From: Pseudomonadota bacterium | GTDB taxonomy: Bacteria; Pseudomonadota; Gammaproteobacteria; Burkholderiales; Burkholderiaceae_C | Assembly: GCA_963205335.1 (NCBI GenBank) | Contig: CAUJIM010000040.1 | Span: forward strand, 1-38,721 | Reading direction: 5' to 3' | Length of the DNA: 38,721 bases | Part shown: positions 1 to 8,443 of the stretch, piece by piece | Layout: each line of letters starts with the position of its first letter | How positions within the stretch are numbered: position 1 is the first letter of the stretch | Position numbers and translations under genes: made by a program | The notes under the pieces: generated by a model | Told to the model about the DNA's origin: nothing | Databases searched by the model: none | What the model saw: the letters and a program-made list of their open reading frames with translations, nothing else

Positions 1-310
<310 letters not shown>

Positions 311-335
311 TTCGCAGGAAAACCGGGAATTATTC

Positions 336-647
336 ATGTCCAAGCAAAAAATCCGCATCCGCCTGAAGGCGTTCGACTACAAGCTGATCGACCAGTCCGC
401 CACGGAGATCGTCGACACCGCCAAGCGCACCGGCGCCATCGTCAAGGGTCCCGTGCCCCTGCCGACGCGCATGAAGCGCTTCGACATCCTGCGTTCGCCC
501 CACGTCAACAAGACGAGCCGCGACCAGCTCGAAATCCGCACGCACCAGCGCCTGATGGACATCGTGGACCCCACCGACAAGACGGTGGATGCCCTGATGA
601 AGCTCGACCTGCCCGCGGGCGTGGACGTCGAAATCAAGCTGCAATGA
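336..647 (+). CDS. rpsJ: 30S ribosomal protein S10
   Basis: This 103-residue protein has the normal S10 length. It begins [18 protein letters not shown] and contains the conserved stretch [22 protein letters not shown] followed by [12 protein letters not shown] (broken here for length; all are S10 signatures). S10 is part of the 30S head, and with NusB it also takes part in transcription antitermination. It lies 25 bp after tuf. Unusually for an S10 operon there is a 196-bp gap before the next gene, rplC, which contains a promoter-like sequence and RNA structure. The ATG start is preceded by a weak AGGA. Confidence 0.98.
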   Translation: MSKQKIRIRLKAFDYKLIDQSATEIVDTAKRTGAIVKGPVPLPTRMKRFDILRSPHVNKTSRDQLEIRTHQRLMDIVDPTDKTVDALMKLDLPAGVDVEIKLQ

Positions 648-652
648 ACCGC

Positions 653-667
653 GGCCGCCTTGCGGCC
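653..667 (+). other. GC-rich hairpin just after rpsJ
   Basis: GGCCGC (653-658), loop CTT, GCGGCC (662-667) form a perfect 6-bp stem starting five bases after the rpsJ stop. It has no U-run, so it is at best a weak pause or processing site and not a clear terminator. Confidence 0.5.
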
Positions 668-688
668 CGGGTCTTAACGAGTTATACT
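660..688 (+). promoter_or_regulatory. Candidate sigma-70 promoter upstream of rplC
   Basis: TTGCGG (660-665), a 17-bp spacer, then TATACT (683-688) resembles TTGACA-N17-TATAAT, with five of six matches in the -10 box. It lies between rpsJ and rplC, so it could give rplC-rpsQ an independent transcript starting near 695. The -35 box overlaps the hairpin after rpsJ. This is inferred from sequence only. Confidence 0.5.
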
Positions 689-693
689 GCCTA

Positions 694-731
694 GCTTCGC
701 GGTAGGTGTTCACGAACATCGACGGCGAAGC
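694..731 (+). promoter_or_regulatory. Structured leader RNA candidate before rplC
   Basis: GCTTCGC (694-700) can pair with GCGAAGC (725-731). Inside that stem, GGTGTT (705-710) pairs with AACATC (715-720), including one G-U pair, around a CACG loop. A transcript from the TATACT box at 683-688 would begin almost exactly at the outer stem. In other bacteria, leaders of this operon are bound by L4 for feedback control. Whether this one is, is unknown. Confidence 0.4.
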
Positions 732-843
732 CTTAACAACCTCTTTCATGCGCTTTTGGTGGATCTGCCCCGGGCCGGTCCCCGAATGTCGCCAACGCGC
801 TGGCCAATTGCAGTCGGCGCGGTGAAAGTCTTGGAGCAAAAAC

Positions 844-1518
844 ATGAGTCTGAGTAACTCCTTGGGGTTGCTGGGGCGCAAGGTAGGCATGATGCGCCTG
901 TTCACCGACGACGGGGAAACGATTCCCGTCACGGTGGTGGACGTGTCGGGCAACCGCGTCACCCAGGTGAAAACCCAGGAAAACGATGGCTACGTGGCCC
1001 TTCAGGTCACGTACGGCACGCGCAAGGCTTCGCGCGTCACCAAGCCGCAGGCCGGCCACCTCGCCAAGGCGGGCGTGCAGGCTGGCCAGGTCATGCGCGA
1101 GTTCCGCGTGACGGCCGATACCGCAGAGAAGTACCCTGCAGGCAGCAGCGTGCCGGTGACCGACGTGTTCGCCGCCGGCCAGAAGGTCGACGTGCAGGGC
1201 ACCTCGATCGGCAAGGGCTATGCCGGCACCATCAAGCGCCACAATTTCGGCTCGCAGCGCGCGTCGCACGGCAACAGCCGTTCGCACAACGTGCCGGGCT
1301 CGATCTCGATGGCGCAGGACCCGGGTCGCGTGTTCCCGGGCAAGAAGATGACGGGCCACATGGGCGACGTCACGGTCACCACGCAGAACCTCGACGTGGT
1401 GCGCGTGGACGAGGCACGCCAGCTGCTGCTCATCAAGGGTGCCGTTCCGGGTTCCAAGGGTGGCTTCGTCACCGTGCGTCCGGCCGTCAAGGCCGCTGTT
1501 GCGAAAGGAGCGAACTGA
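844..1518 (+). CDS. rplC: 50S ribosomal protein L3
   Basis: This is a 224-residue L3, a normal bacterial length. Near the N-terminus is [17 protein letters not shown]. The core holds [21 protein letters not shown], and then [19 protein letters not shown], the long loop that reaches toward the peptidyl transferase centre. The end, [19 protein letters not shown], is typical. The start is ATG 844 after TTGGAGCAAAAAC, where GGAG is a good ribosome binding site. Its stop TGA (1516-1518) shares one base with the rplD ATG, so the two are translationally coupled. It follows the 196-bp rpsJ-rplC gap. Confidence 0.98.
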   Translation: MSLSNSLGLLGRKVGMMRLFTDDGETIPVTVVDVSGNRVTQVKTQENDGYVALQVTYGTRKASRVTKPQAGHLAKAGVQAGQVMREFRVTADTAEKYPAGSSVPVTDVFAAGQKVDVQGTSIGKGYAGTIKRHNFGSQRASHGNSRSHNVPGSISMAQDPGRVFPGKKMTGHMGDVTVTTQNLDVVRVDEARQLLLIKGAVPGSKGGFVTVRPAVKAAVAKGAN

Positions 1519-2138
1519 TGCAGCTCGAACTCCTCAATGAGCAAGGCCAGGCGGCATCCAAGATCGATGTGCCCGAGACCGTGTTCGATCGTCAATACAA
1601 CGAAGACCTGATCCACCAGGTCGTCGTGGCCTATCGGGCCAATGGCCGCCAGGGCACCCGGGCGCAAAAAGACCGCCAGCAGGTGCGCCACTCGACCAAG
1701 AAGCCGTTCAAGCAGAAGGGCACGGGCAACGCGCGCGCCGGCATGACTTCCTCGCCGCTGTGGCGCGGGGGTGGCCGGATTTTCCCGAACCTGCCTGAAG
1801 AAAACTTCACGCACAAGATCAACAAGAAGATGTATCGCGCCGGCATGGCGTCGATTCTTTCGCAGCTGGCCCGCGAAGGGCGTCTGGCGGTGGTCGATGC
1901 GATCAAGGTCGATACCCCAAAGACCAAGGTGCTGGCCGATCGGCTCAAGGCCATGAAGCTGGACTCGGTGATGGTGATCGCCGAGGAGGTCGACGAGAAC
2001 CTCTATCTGGCTTCGCGCAATCTCAAGAACGTGTTCGTCGTCGAGCCGCGTTATGCCGACCCCGTCTCGCTGGTGCAGTTCAAGAAGGTGCTGGTCACCA
2101 AGGGCGCCATCGACAAGCTCAAGGAGATGTTCGCATGA
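1518..2138 (+). CDS. rplD: 50S ribosomal protein L4
   Basis: This 206-residue L4 shows the conserved Arg/Lys-rich loop that lines the exit tunnel: [30 protein letters not shown], then [13 protein letters not shown]. In Escherichia coli, L4 also represses its own operon by binding the S10 leader. The structured gap before rplC makes a similar role here worth considering, but that is inference. The start overlaps the L3 stop by one base. The end overlaps the L23 start as ATGA (2135-2138). Confidence 0.98.
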   Translation: MQLELLNEQGQAASKIDVPETVFDRQYNEDLIHQVVVAYRANGRQGTRAQKDRQQVRHSTKKPFKQKGTGNARAGMTSSPLWRGGGRIFPNLPEENFTHKINKKMYRAGMASILSQLAREGRLAVVDAIKVDTPKTKVLADRLKAMKLDSVMVIAEEVDENLYLASRNLKNVFVVEPRYADPVSLVQFKKVLVTKGAIDKLKEMFA

Positions 2139-2449
2139 GCGCGTCCCAGTTCGATGAAGGCCGTCTGATGCAGGTGCTCGTGGCGCCCGTCGTGTCCGAG
2201 AAGGCCACGATGGTGTCCGAGAAGTCCAACGTCGTGACGTTCAAGGTGCTGCAGGGGGCGACCAAGCCCGAGATCAAGGCGGCGGTGGAACTGCTGTTCA
2301 AGGTCGAGGTCACGGGCGTTTCCGTCGTCAACATCAAGGGCAAGGCCAAGCGCTTCGGCAAGAGCATGGGTCGCCGCGACAACGTGCGCAAGGCCTATGT
2401 GCAGCTCAAGGAAGGCCAGGACCTGAACCTGTCCGGGGAGGCGGCGTAA
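2135..2449 (+). CDS. rplW: 50S ribosomal protein L23
   Basis: The protein is 104 residues long. It contains [20 protein letters not shown] and then [12 protein letters not shown] near the C-terminus, both typical of L23. L23 sits beside the exit tunnel and docks trigger factor and SRP. The ATG at 2135 lies inside the end of rplD and is preceded by AAGGAG (2121-2126) at an 8-nt spacing, which supports this start. The gap to rplB is only two bases. Confidence 0.98.
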   Translation: MSASQFDEGRLMQVLVAPVVSEKATMVSEKSNVVTFKVLQGATKPEIKAAVELLFKVEVTGVSVVNIKGKAKRFGKSMGRRDNVRKAYVQLKEGQDLNLSGEAA

Positions 2450-2451
2450 TC

Positions 2452-3276
2452 ATGGCTGTCATCACAATCAAACCGAATACGCCGGGCCAGCGGGGCGCGG
2501 TGAAGATCTCGCGCGATCACCTGCACAAGGGCGAGGGCTACGCGCCGCTGCTGGAGCCGCAGTTCCAGAAGGCCGGGCGCAACAACCGCGGGATCATCAC
2601 GACGCGCCACAAGGGCGGCGGGCACAAGCACCACTACCGCGTGGTCGACTTCGTGCGCAACAAGGACGGCATCACGGCCAAGGTCGAGCGCATCGAGTAC
2701 GACCCCAACCGCTCCGCCCACATCGCGCTGGTGTGCTATGCCGACGGCGAGCGCCGCTACCTCATTGCGCCGCGCAACCTCGAGGTGGGCGGTTCCGTGG
2801 TGAGCGGTTCCGAGTCGCCGATCCGCGTGGGCAATACGCTGCCGATCCGCAACATTCCGGTCGGCTCCACGATCCACTGCATCGAGCTCAAGCCGGGTGC
2901 CGGTGCGCAGATCGCGCGTTCGGCCGGCACGTCGGCGACCTTGCTCGCCCGCGAAGGCGTGTACGCCCAGGTGCGCATGCGCTCAGGTGAAGTGCGCAAG
3001 ATCCACGTCGAGTGCCGTGCGACGATTGGCGAGGTGGCCAACGAAGAGCACAGCCTGCGCCAGCTCGGCAAGGCCGGCGTCAAGCGCTGGATGGGCATCC
3101 GCCCGACGGTGCGCGGCGTGGCCATGAACCCGATCGACCACCCGCAGGGCGGCGGCGAGGGCAAGACTGGCGAGGGGCGTCACCCGGTCGATCCGTGGGG
3201 CAACCTGACCAAGGGCTATCGCACCCGCAACAACAAGCGCACACAGAACATGATCGTGTCGCGTCGCAAGAAGTAA
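2452..3276 (+). CDS. rplB: 50S ribosomal protein L2
   Basis: This is a 274-residue L2, full length. Recognisable parts are [20 protein letters not shown], the OB-fold region, and the C-terminal [16 protein letters not shown] with the conserved histidine region near the peptidyl transferase centre, followed by [13 protein letters not shown] basic sequence. L2 helps join the ribosomal subunits and binds 23S rRNA. The start ATG 2452 follows GGGGAGG (2435-2441). It lies two bases after rplW and ten before rpsS. Confidence 0.98.
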   Translation: MAVITIKPNTPGQRGAVKISRDHLHKGEGYAPLLEPQFQKAGRNNRGIITTRHKGGGHKHHYRVVDFVRNKDGITAKVERIEYDPNRSAHIALVCYADGERRYLIAPRNLEVGGSVVSGSESPIRVGNTLPIRNIPVGSTIHCIELKPGAGAQIARSAGTSATLLAREGVYAQVRMRSGEVRKIHVECRATIGEVANEEHSLRQLGKAGVKRWMGIRPTVRGVAMNPIDHPQGGGEGKTGEGRHPVDPWGNLTKGYRTRNNKRTQNMIVSRRKK

Positions 3277-3286
3277 AGGGTCGCCA

Positions 3287-3565
3287 ATGTCTCGCTCCGT
3301 GAAAAAAGGTCCGTTCGTTGACCATCACCTGCTGGCCAAGGCCGAGAAGGCCATCGCCACCAAGGACAAGAAGCCCGTCAAGACCTGGTCGCGCCGCTCC
3401 ATGGTGCTGCCCGAGTTCATCGGCCTGACCATTGCCGTGCACAACGGCAAGCAGCACGTGCCCGTGTACATCACCGATCAGATGGTGGGCCACAAGCTGG
3501 GCGAATTCGCCCTGACGCGCACCTTCAAGGGCCATCCCGCGGACAAGAAGGTCCAGAAGAAGTAA
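3287..3565 (+). CDS. rpsS: 30S ribosomal protein S19
   Basis: The 92-residue protein begins [14 protein letters not shown], the usual S19 N-terminus, and continues with [20 protein letters not shown] and [21 protein letters not shown]19 binds 16S rRNA in the 30S head together with S13. AAAGGG lies just before the ATG and overlaps the rplB stop region. The downstream rplV start is nine bases after its stop. Confidence 0.98.
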   Translation: MSRSVKKGPFVDHHLLAKAEKAIATKDKKPVKTWSRRSMVLPEFIGLTIAVHNGKQHVPVYITDQMVGHKLGEFALTRTFKGHPADKKVQKK

Positions 3566-3574
3566 GGAACGATC

Positions 3575-3907
3575 ATGTCTGAAACACGTGCAGTGCTGCG
3601 GGGCGTTCGCTTGTCGGTGGACAAGGGACGCCTGGTCGCGGATCTCATTCGTGGCAAGAAAGTGGACCAGGCCCTCGACATCCTGGCGTTCACACAGAAG
3701 AAGGCGGCCGGCATCGTCAAGAAGGTGCTGGAGTCGGCCATCGCCAATGCCGAGCACAACGACGGCGCCGACATCGACGAGCTGAAGGTCAAGACCATCT
3801 ACGTCGAGCAGGGCACCACGCTCAAGCGCTTCACGGCGCGCGCCAAGGGCCGCGGCAACCGCATCAGCAAACCGACGTGTCACATTTTCGTGACCGTGGG
3901 CAACTGA
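3575..3907 (+). CDS. rplV: 50S ribosomal protein L22
   Basis: The 110-residue protein shows [19 protein letters not shown] and the tunnel hairpin region ending [21 protein letters not shown]22 lines the peptide exit tunnel and is a known site of macrolide resistance changes. I see no obvious lesion in the hairpin. The ribosome binding site AAGGA overlaps the rpsS stop codon, which implies coupling. rpsC begins 16 bases downstream. Confidence 0.98.
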   Translation: MSETRAVLRGVRLSVDKGRLVADLIRGKKVDQALDILAFTQKKAAGIVKKVLESAIANAEHNDGADIDELKVKTIYVEQGTTLKRFTARAKGRGNRISKPTCHIFVTVGN

Positions 3908-3923
3908 GGGCGAGAGGAAGAAT

Positions 3924-4802
<879 letters not shown>

Positions 4803-4804
4803 AC

Positions 4805-5221
4805 ATGCTGCAACCTGCTCGCCGCAAATACCGCAAGGAGCAAAAAGGCCGCAACACCGGGATCGCCACGCGCGGCAACTCGGTGGCGTTCGGCGACTTC
4901 GGCCTGAAGTGCACGGACCGCGGGCGCCTGACGGCGCGCCAGATCGAGGCCGCGCGCCGCGCGATCTCGCGCCACGTCAAGCGTGGCGGTCGCATCTGGA
5001 TCCGCGTGTTCCCTGACAAGCCGATTTCCACCAAGCCCGCCGAAGTGCGCATGGGCAATGGCAAGGGCAACCCCGAGTACTACGTGGCCGAGATCCAGCC
5101 CGGCAAGGTGGTGTTCGAGATCGTCGGCGTGCCCGAGGAGCTGGCCCGCGAGGCGTTCCGCCTGGCTGCCGCCAAGCTGCCGCTGCGCACCACCTTCGTC
5201 GCCCGTCACATCGGCGCGTAA
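4805..5221 (+). CDS. rplP: 50S ribosomal protein L16
   Basis: The 138-residue protein starts [17 protein letters not shown]. It also has [40 protein letters not shown] and [20 protein letters not shown], all L16 hallmarks. L16 organises the A-site tRNA region of the 50S. The start has AAAGGAGAATAAAC directly upstream, overlapping the rpsC stop. It lies two bases after rpsC. Confidence 0.98.
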   Translation: MLQPARRKYRKEQKGRNTGIATRGNSVAFGDFGLKCTDRGRLTARQIEAARRAISRHVKRGGRIWIRVFPDKPISTKPAEVRMGNGKGNPEYYVAEIQPGKVVFEIVGVPEELAREAFRLAAAKLPLRTTFVARHIGA

Positions 5222-5236
5222 TTCAGGAGAATCGAC

Positions 5237-5434
5237 ATGACGAAAGCTGCTGAACTGCGCCAGAAGGACGAAGCCGCGCTCAAGGAAGAAGTGAAGAGCC
5301 TGCAGAAGGCCCACTTCGGCCTGCGCATGCAGAGGGCCACGCAACAATTGGGCAACACCGCGACGCTGAAGAGCACGCGCCGCGACATCGCCCGCGCCAA
5401 GACCATTCTTGCCGAAAAGCAAGCCGCCAAGTAA
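5237..5434 (+). CDS. rpmC: 50S ribosomal protein L29
   Basis: This 65-residue two-helix protein has the L29 pattern [19 protein letters not shown] and then the terminal [21 protein letters not shown]29 lies near the exit tunnel beside L23. TCAGGAGAATCGAC gives a strong ribosome binding site before ATG 5237. It is placed between rplP and rpsQ as in other bacteria. Confidence 0.97.
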   Translation: MTKAAELRQKDEAALKEEVKSLQKAHFGLRMQRATQQLGNTATLKSTRRDIARAKTILAEKQAAK

Positions 5435-5446
5435 CCAGGAGCGAAC

Positions 5447-5716
5447 ATGACGGAAGCCAAAACATCCCTCAAGCGCACCTTGGTAGGCAAGGTGGTGAGC
5501 GACAAGCGCGCCAAGACCGTGACGGTGCTCGTCGAGCGCCGCGTCAAGCACCCGATCTACGACAAGATCGTGATCAAGTCGAGCAAGTTCCACGCGCACG
5601 ACGAAAACGGCGAATTCAAGCTGGGCGATACGGTGGAGATTGCCGAAAGCCGCCCGCTGTCCAAGACCAAGAACTGGGTCGCCGTCCGCCTGGTGCAGAA
5701 GGCGGTGCTGGTGTGA
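5447..5716 (+). CDS. rpsQ: 30S ribosomal protein S17
   Basis: The 89-residue S17 has [39 protein letters not shown] and ETRPLSKTK-like sequence (here [11 protein letters not shown]). It is an OB-fold protein that helps early 16S rRNA folding. It is the last gene of this operon: a strong terminator follows within 40 bases and the next gene is a peroxiredoxin. rplN-rplX, which follow rpsQ directly in E. coli, are not here. Confidence 0.98.
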   Translation: MTEAKTSLKRTLVGKVVSDKRAKTVTVLVERRVKHPIYDKIVIKSSKFHAHDENGEFKLGDTVEIAESRPLSKTKNWVAVRLVQKAVLV

Positions 5717-5726
5717 CGCTGGTCGG

Positions 5727-5745
5727 GCCGGCGGCAAGCGCCGGC
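5727..5745 (+). other. Hairpin between rpsQ and its terminator
   Basis: GCCGGCG (5727-5733), loop GCAAG, CGCCGGC (5739-5745) form a perfect 7-bp stem just ahead of the main terminator. It lacks a U-run. It may protect the 3' end or assist termination. Confidence 0.45.
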
Positions 5746-5750
5746 TGACG

Positions 5751-5781
5751 AAACGGCCCACAATGGTGGGCCGTTTTTTTT
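5751..5781 (+). terminator. Intrinsic terminator of the S10 operon
   Basis: AAACGGCCCAC (5751-5761), loop AATG, GTGGGCCGTTT (5766-5776) give an 11-bp perfect stem. Eight Ts follow without interruption from 5774. The 5' arm ends in AAA, so it may also work on the minus strand, but no minus-strand gene ends here. Confidence 0.93.
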
Positions 5782-5836
5782 GTGCTCGTGACGAAGCGCC
5801 ATGTCGGGGTTTCGCGAGCGCTGCATGGAGATGCTC

Positions 5837-6343
5837 ATGATCAAGATTGGTGACCCGTTGCCCGCAGTGACGCTGATGGAATATGTGGAAGTCGCGGGCG
5901 AGGGCTGCAGCGTCGGGCCCAACCCGGTGGCGGTGCAGGACGCCGCGGCGGGCAAGACGATCGCGCTGTTCGCGGTGCCCGGCGCCTTCACGCCGACCTG
6001 TTCCAGCCGGCACCTCCCGGGTTTCGTCGAAAAGGCTGCGCAGTTGCGCGCTGCCGGCGTCGACGAGATCTGGTGCCTGAGCGTGAACGACGCTTTCGTG
6101 ATGGGGGCGTGGGGGCGCGAGCAGAAGACCGCGGACCAGGTGCGCATGCTGGCCGATGGCGATGCGGCGTTTGCCAAGGCGACGGGCCTGACGCTGGACT
6201 TGAACGGCAAGGGGCTGGGCCTGCGTTCCAACCGCTATTCCATGCTGGTCGAGGATGGCAGGGTGGTGCAGCTCAACGTCGAGGGGCCCGGCAAGTTCGA
6301 GGTGAGCGACGCGGCGACGCTGCTCGGGCAGATCGGGCGCTGA
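5837..6343 (+). CDS. Peroxiredoxin, Prx5 type
   Basis: The 168-residue protein carries the Prx5 active-site motif PGAFTPTCSSRHLPGF, with the peroxidatic cysteine at residue 55, and CLSVNDAFVMGAWG further on. Such enzymes reduce hydrogen peroxide and organic peroxides, usually with glutathione/glutaredoxin or thioredoxin as reductant. No glutaredoxin domain is fused. I chose ATG 5837 because GGAG (5827-5830) lies six bases before it and the protein then starts MIKIGDPLP, as in the family. In-frame ATGs at 5801, 5825 and 5831 are less likely. It is a single gene after the ribosomal terminator, convergent with the acetyltransferase. The lack of a nearby OxyR gene leaves its regulation unknown. 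Confidence 0.93.
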   Translation: MIKIGDPLPAVTLMEYVEVAGEGCSVGPNPVAVQDAAAGKTIALFAVPGAFTPTCSSRHLPGFVEKAAQLRAAGVDEIWCLSVNDAFVMGAWGREQKTADQVRMLADGDAAFAKATGLTLDLNGKGLGLRSNRYSMLVEDGRVVQLNVEGPGKFEVSDAATLLGQIGR

Positions 6344-6370
6344 GCATCTGCCGGCGCGGGCGCGGCGGCT

Positions 6371-6895
6371 TCAGCCGACGTCCACCTTGAGGTAGTGCGC
6401 CCCGGCGAACGGGTTGTGGTAGTAGGGCGGGATTTCGATGAAACCGAGGTCGGCGTACAGCGCCCGGGCGGTTTCCATCTGGTCCAGCGTGTCGAGCAGC
6501 ACGGTGCTGTAGCCCAGGCGGTGGGCCGCTTCCAGGATGGCTTCGGCGAGGGTGCGCCCGAGCCCGAAGCCGCGGAACGCCTTACGCACGTAAAGGCGCT
6601 TCATTTCGGCGGCATTGGGGTAGTCGCTCGTGTCCAGCGGGCGCAGCGCGCAGCACCCGGCGACGTCGCCCTCGACCTCCGCGAGGACCAGGCAGCCGCG
6701 CGGCGGTGCGTAGTCCCCGGGCAAATCGGCCAGCTCGCGCTCGAAGCCTTGCAATGCCAGATCCACGTTCAGCGACTGCGCGTACTCGGTGAAGAGCGCA
6801 CGCACCGTGTCCATTTCGTGCGGGAGCGTTGGGCTGAGCAGCGTGACGGAGGGTCGGTCCACGGCGTGAGTCGAAGGCAGATGGTCGCGGGCCAA
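6371..6895 (-). CDS. GNAT-family N-acetyltransferase
   Basis: The frame encodes up to 174 residues with a GNAT fold. The acetyl-CoA pyrophosphate loop is visible as RGFGLGRTLAEAIL, preceded by the beta strand MKRLYVRKAFRG. A later strand and helix (GYSTVLLDTLDQMETARALY) and GFIEIPPYYHNP complete the domain. Proteins of this type acetylate amines, but the substrate cannot be told from sequence. The start is uncertain: TTG 6895 is the longest, GTG 6862 and ATG 6814 are also in frame, and none has a clear ribosome binding site. The first beta strand (VTLLSPTLP) requires one of the two longer forms. It is convergent with the peroxiredoxin. Confidence 0.85.
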   Translation of the reverse strand: MARDHLPSTHAVDRPSVTLLSPTLPHEMDTVRALFTEYAQSLNVDLALQGFERELADLPGDYAPPRGCLVLAEVEGDVAGCCALRPLDTSDYPNAAEMKRLYVRKAFRGFGLGRTLAEAILEAAHRLGYSTVLLDTLDQMETARALYADLGFIEIPPYYHNPFAGAHYLKVDVG

Positions 6896-6981
6896 GTGTA
6901 GCTTGGCAGGGCAGGGGCTTCGGGTGCGTGGCGGGTGCCGTGCGGCGGGGGTGCGAACACCGGTCTTGTACTATTTTCTTG

Positions 6982-7018
6982 ATAGCGCCTGGCGCGCGGT
7001 GTGTCTGGGAGAAACCGG
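6982..7018 (+). repeat. 36-nt dispersed element, copy A
   Basis: It starts ATAGCGCCTGGCGC, a 14-nt stretch identical to the start of the copy at 10169, and ends AAACCGG followed by six Ts, much like the end of that copy. It is one base longer than the others. It lies directly upstream of the lipoprotein gene, whose likely GGGAG ribosome binding site is inside it. Confidence 0.6.
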
Positions 7019-7024
7019 TTTTTT

Positions 7025-7597
7025 ATGTCTATCGATTGCAAGAGAGCCGCGCAAAGGGTGGGCCGCAGGGTCGGGTGCGGCACGGCGCTGTGTGCCGCAT
7101 TGCTCGCGGCGTGCACTCCTTCCCTGAACTGGCGTACCGTGACGCTGCCCGGGGCGATGCTGGAGGCGACGCTTCCCTGCCGGCCCGAGACGGCGGCGCG
7201 TCCGGTGCAGTGGGCCGGGCATGGGCTTTCCCTGTCGGTGACCGGCTGCCAGGTGCAGGGCGTGCTCTTTGCCGTTTCGCATCTGGAGCTGGCCGATGTA
7301 TCGCAGGTCGCGCCGGTGCTCGCGCAGTGGCAGCGTGCGGTGCGCGAGAGCATGGGTGCGCGGGATGAGCCGCCCGCCACGCCGTTCGTGCCGGCGCGGG
7401 CGCTGGCCGTTCCCGCTTCGGTGCGCATGCGGCTGCATGGCGTGCGGCCCAACGGCACTTCCGTGGCGGCGCAGGCGGTGTGGTTCGTGCGGCTGGAGGA
7501 AGGACATGCGCGGCTGTACCACGCCCTGGTCTATGGCCCGTCGGTAAACCCCGCCGTGGCCGACACGGTGTTCGCCGGGCTGAAGCTGCTGCAATGA
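7025..7597 (+). CDS. Putative lipoprotein of unknown function
   Basis: The 190-residue product has a basic N-terminus, a hydrophobic stretch and the lipobox LAAC with Cys30 as the likely lipidated residue, so it is predicted to be a membrane-anchored lipoprotein. The mature part has WRTVTLPGAMLEATLPCRPE and later VPASVRMRLHGVRPNGTS, which I do not match to a named family with confidence. No catalytic motif is evident. The start is probably ATG 7025, with GGGAGA 12 bases upstream. A GTG at 7001 is an in-frame alternative that would lengthen the signal region. It stands between a divergent acetyltransferase and the PTS genes, 69 bp before the EIIA gene, so it may share a transcript with them. 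Confidence 0.75.
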   Translation: MSIDCKRAAQRVGRRVGCGTALCAALLAACTPSLNWRTVTLPGAMLEATLPCRPETAARPVQWAGHGLSLSVTGCQVQGVLFAVSHLELADVSQVAPVLAQWQRAVRESMGARDEPPATPFVPARALAVPASVRMRLHGVRPNGTSVAAQAVWFVRLEEGHARLYHALVYGPSVNPAVADTVFAGLKLLQ

Positions 7598-7666
7598 TTT
7601 TTGCACCGCGGGCCGGCATGTGCGCGAGCCTGCGGCGATAATTCGACTCCTTACTGCACCACGGCC

Positions 7667-8077
7667 ATGAAAACCTGTCTTTTGCTGATTGCGCACGCGC
7701 CTCTTGCCAGTGCCCTGCGTGCTTGCGCCCTGCACGTGTTTCCGGAGTGCGAGCCCGAGGTACTGGCGCTGGACGTGCCCGCCTACGCGCAGCCGGCCGA
7801 GATGCGCGAGGCGGCGCGCGCGCTGATGGAGCGCACGCGCGCGGCGCAGGTGCTGCTGTTGTCGGACATCGCGGGAGCGACGCCGTGCAACGTGGCGCAG
7901 GGCCTGATCGACGGCGACCGCGTGCGCCTGGTGACGGGCGTGAACGTGCCCATGCTGCTGCGCGCCGTGAACTACCGCGAGGAGCCGCTGCCCCAGCTGG
8001 TCGAGCGCGCCCTGGCCGGCGGCGTGCAGGGCATCACGCAGGGGACCGCGGCGGTGGCGGCGTGCCGCAGCGAATAG
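7667..8077 (+). CDS. PTS EIIA component, mannose type
   Basis: The 136-residue protein is a stand-alone EIIA of the mannose (PTS-EIIA 4) fold. The N-terminus MKTCLLLIAHAPLASAL places His10 exactly where the phosphorylated histidine of EIIA-Man lies. The conserved LLLSDIAGATPCNVAQ loop and the strand RVRLVTGVNVPMLLR follow. It would accept phosphate from HPr. With no EIIB, EIIC or EIID here it is likely regulatory rather than a transporter part. The start is ATG 7667, which puts His at position 10. A GATAAT box (7637-7642) lies 25 bases upstream as a weak promoter candidate without a clear -35. ptsH follows after eight bases. Confidence 0.92.
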   Translation: MKTCLLLIAHAPLASALRACALHVFPECEPEVLALDVPAYAQPAEMREAARALMERTRAAQVLLLSDIAGATPCNVAQGLIDGDRVRLVTGVNVPMLLRAVNYREEPLPQLVERALAGGVQGITQGTAAVAACRSE

Positions 8078-8085
8078 AGCCGCCC

Positions 8086-8355
8086 ATGCTCAGGAACACC
8101 GTCACCATCACCAACCGGCTCGGCCTGCATGCGCGCGCCTCGGCCAAGCTGACCAAGCTCGCGGGCGGCTTCGACTGCGAGGTGTGGATGCGGCGCGGCG
8201 AGCGGCGCGTCAATGCCAAGAGCATCATGGGCGTGATGATGCTGGCCGCGGGCATCGGCACGCAGGTGGAACTCGAGACCGACGGGGCGCAGGAGCGCGA
8301 GGCCATGCAGGCCTTGCAGGCGCTGATCGCCGACAAGTTCGGCGAGGGGGAGTAA
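8086..8355 (+). CDS. ptsH: Phosphocarrier protein HPr
   Basis: The 89-residue HPr has His15 in NRLGLHARASAKLTKL, the site phosphorylated by enzyme I. It also has Ser46 in NAKSIMGVMMLAA, the position phosphorylated by HPr kinase in organisms that have one. The intact Ser46 region fits the betaproteobacterial pattern in which hprK lies elsewhere in the genome; hprK is not in this window. HPr passes phosphate to the EIIA encoded just upstream. The start ATG 8086 is eight bases after the EIIA stop. Confidence 0.97.
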   Translation: MLRNTVTITNRLGLHARASAKLTKLAGGFDCEVWMRRGERRVNAKSIMGVMMLAAGIGTQVELETDGAQEREAMQALQALIADKFGEGE

Positions 8356-8443
8356 GCATGGCGCGGCTGCCACGTATTGCGATGCGATGGCAGCCTGATG
8401 CGGCATGGACGAGACAGCCGGAGGGCGGTTGCTCCGCAAGCCG

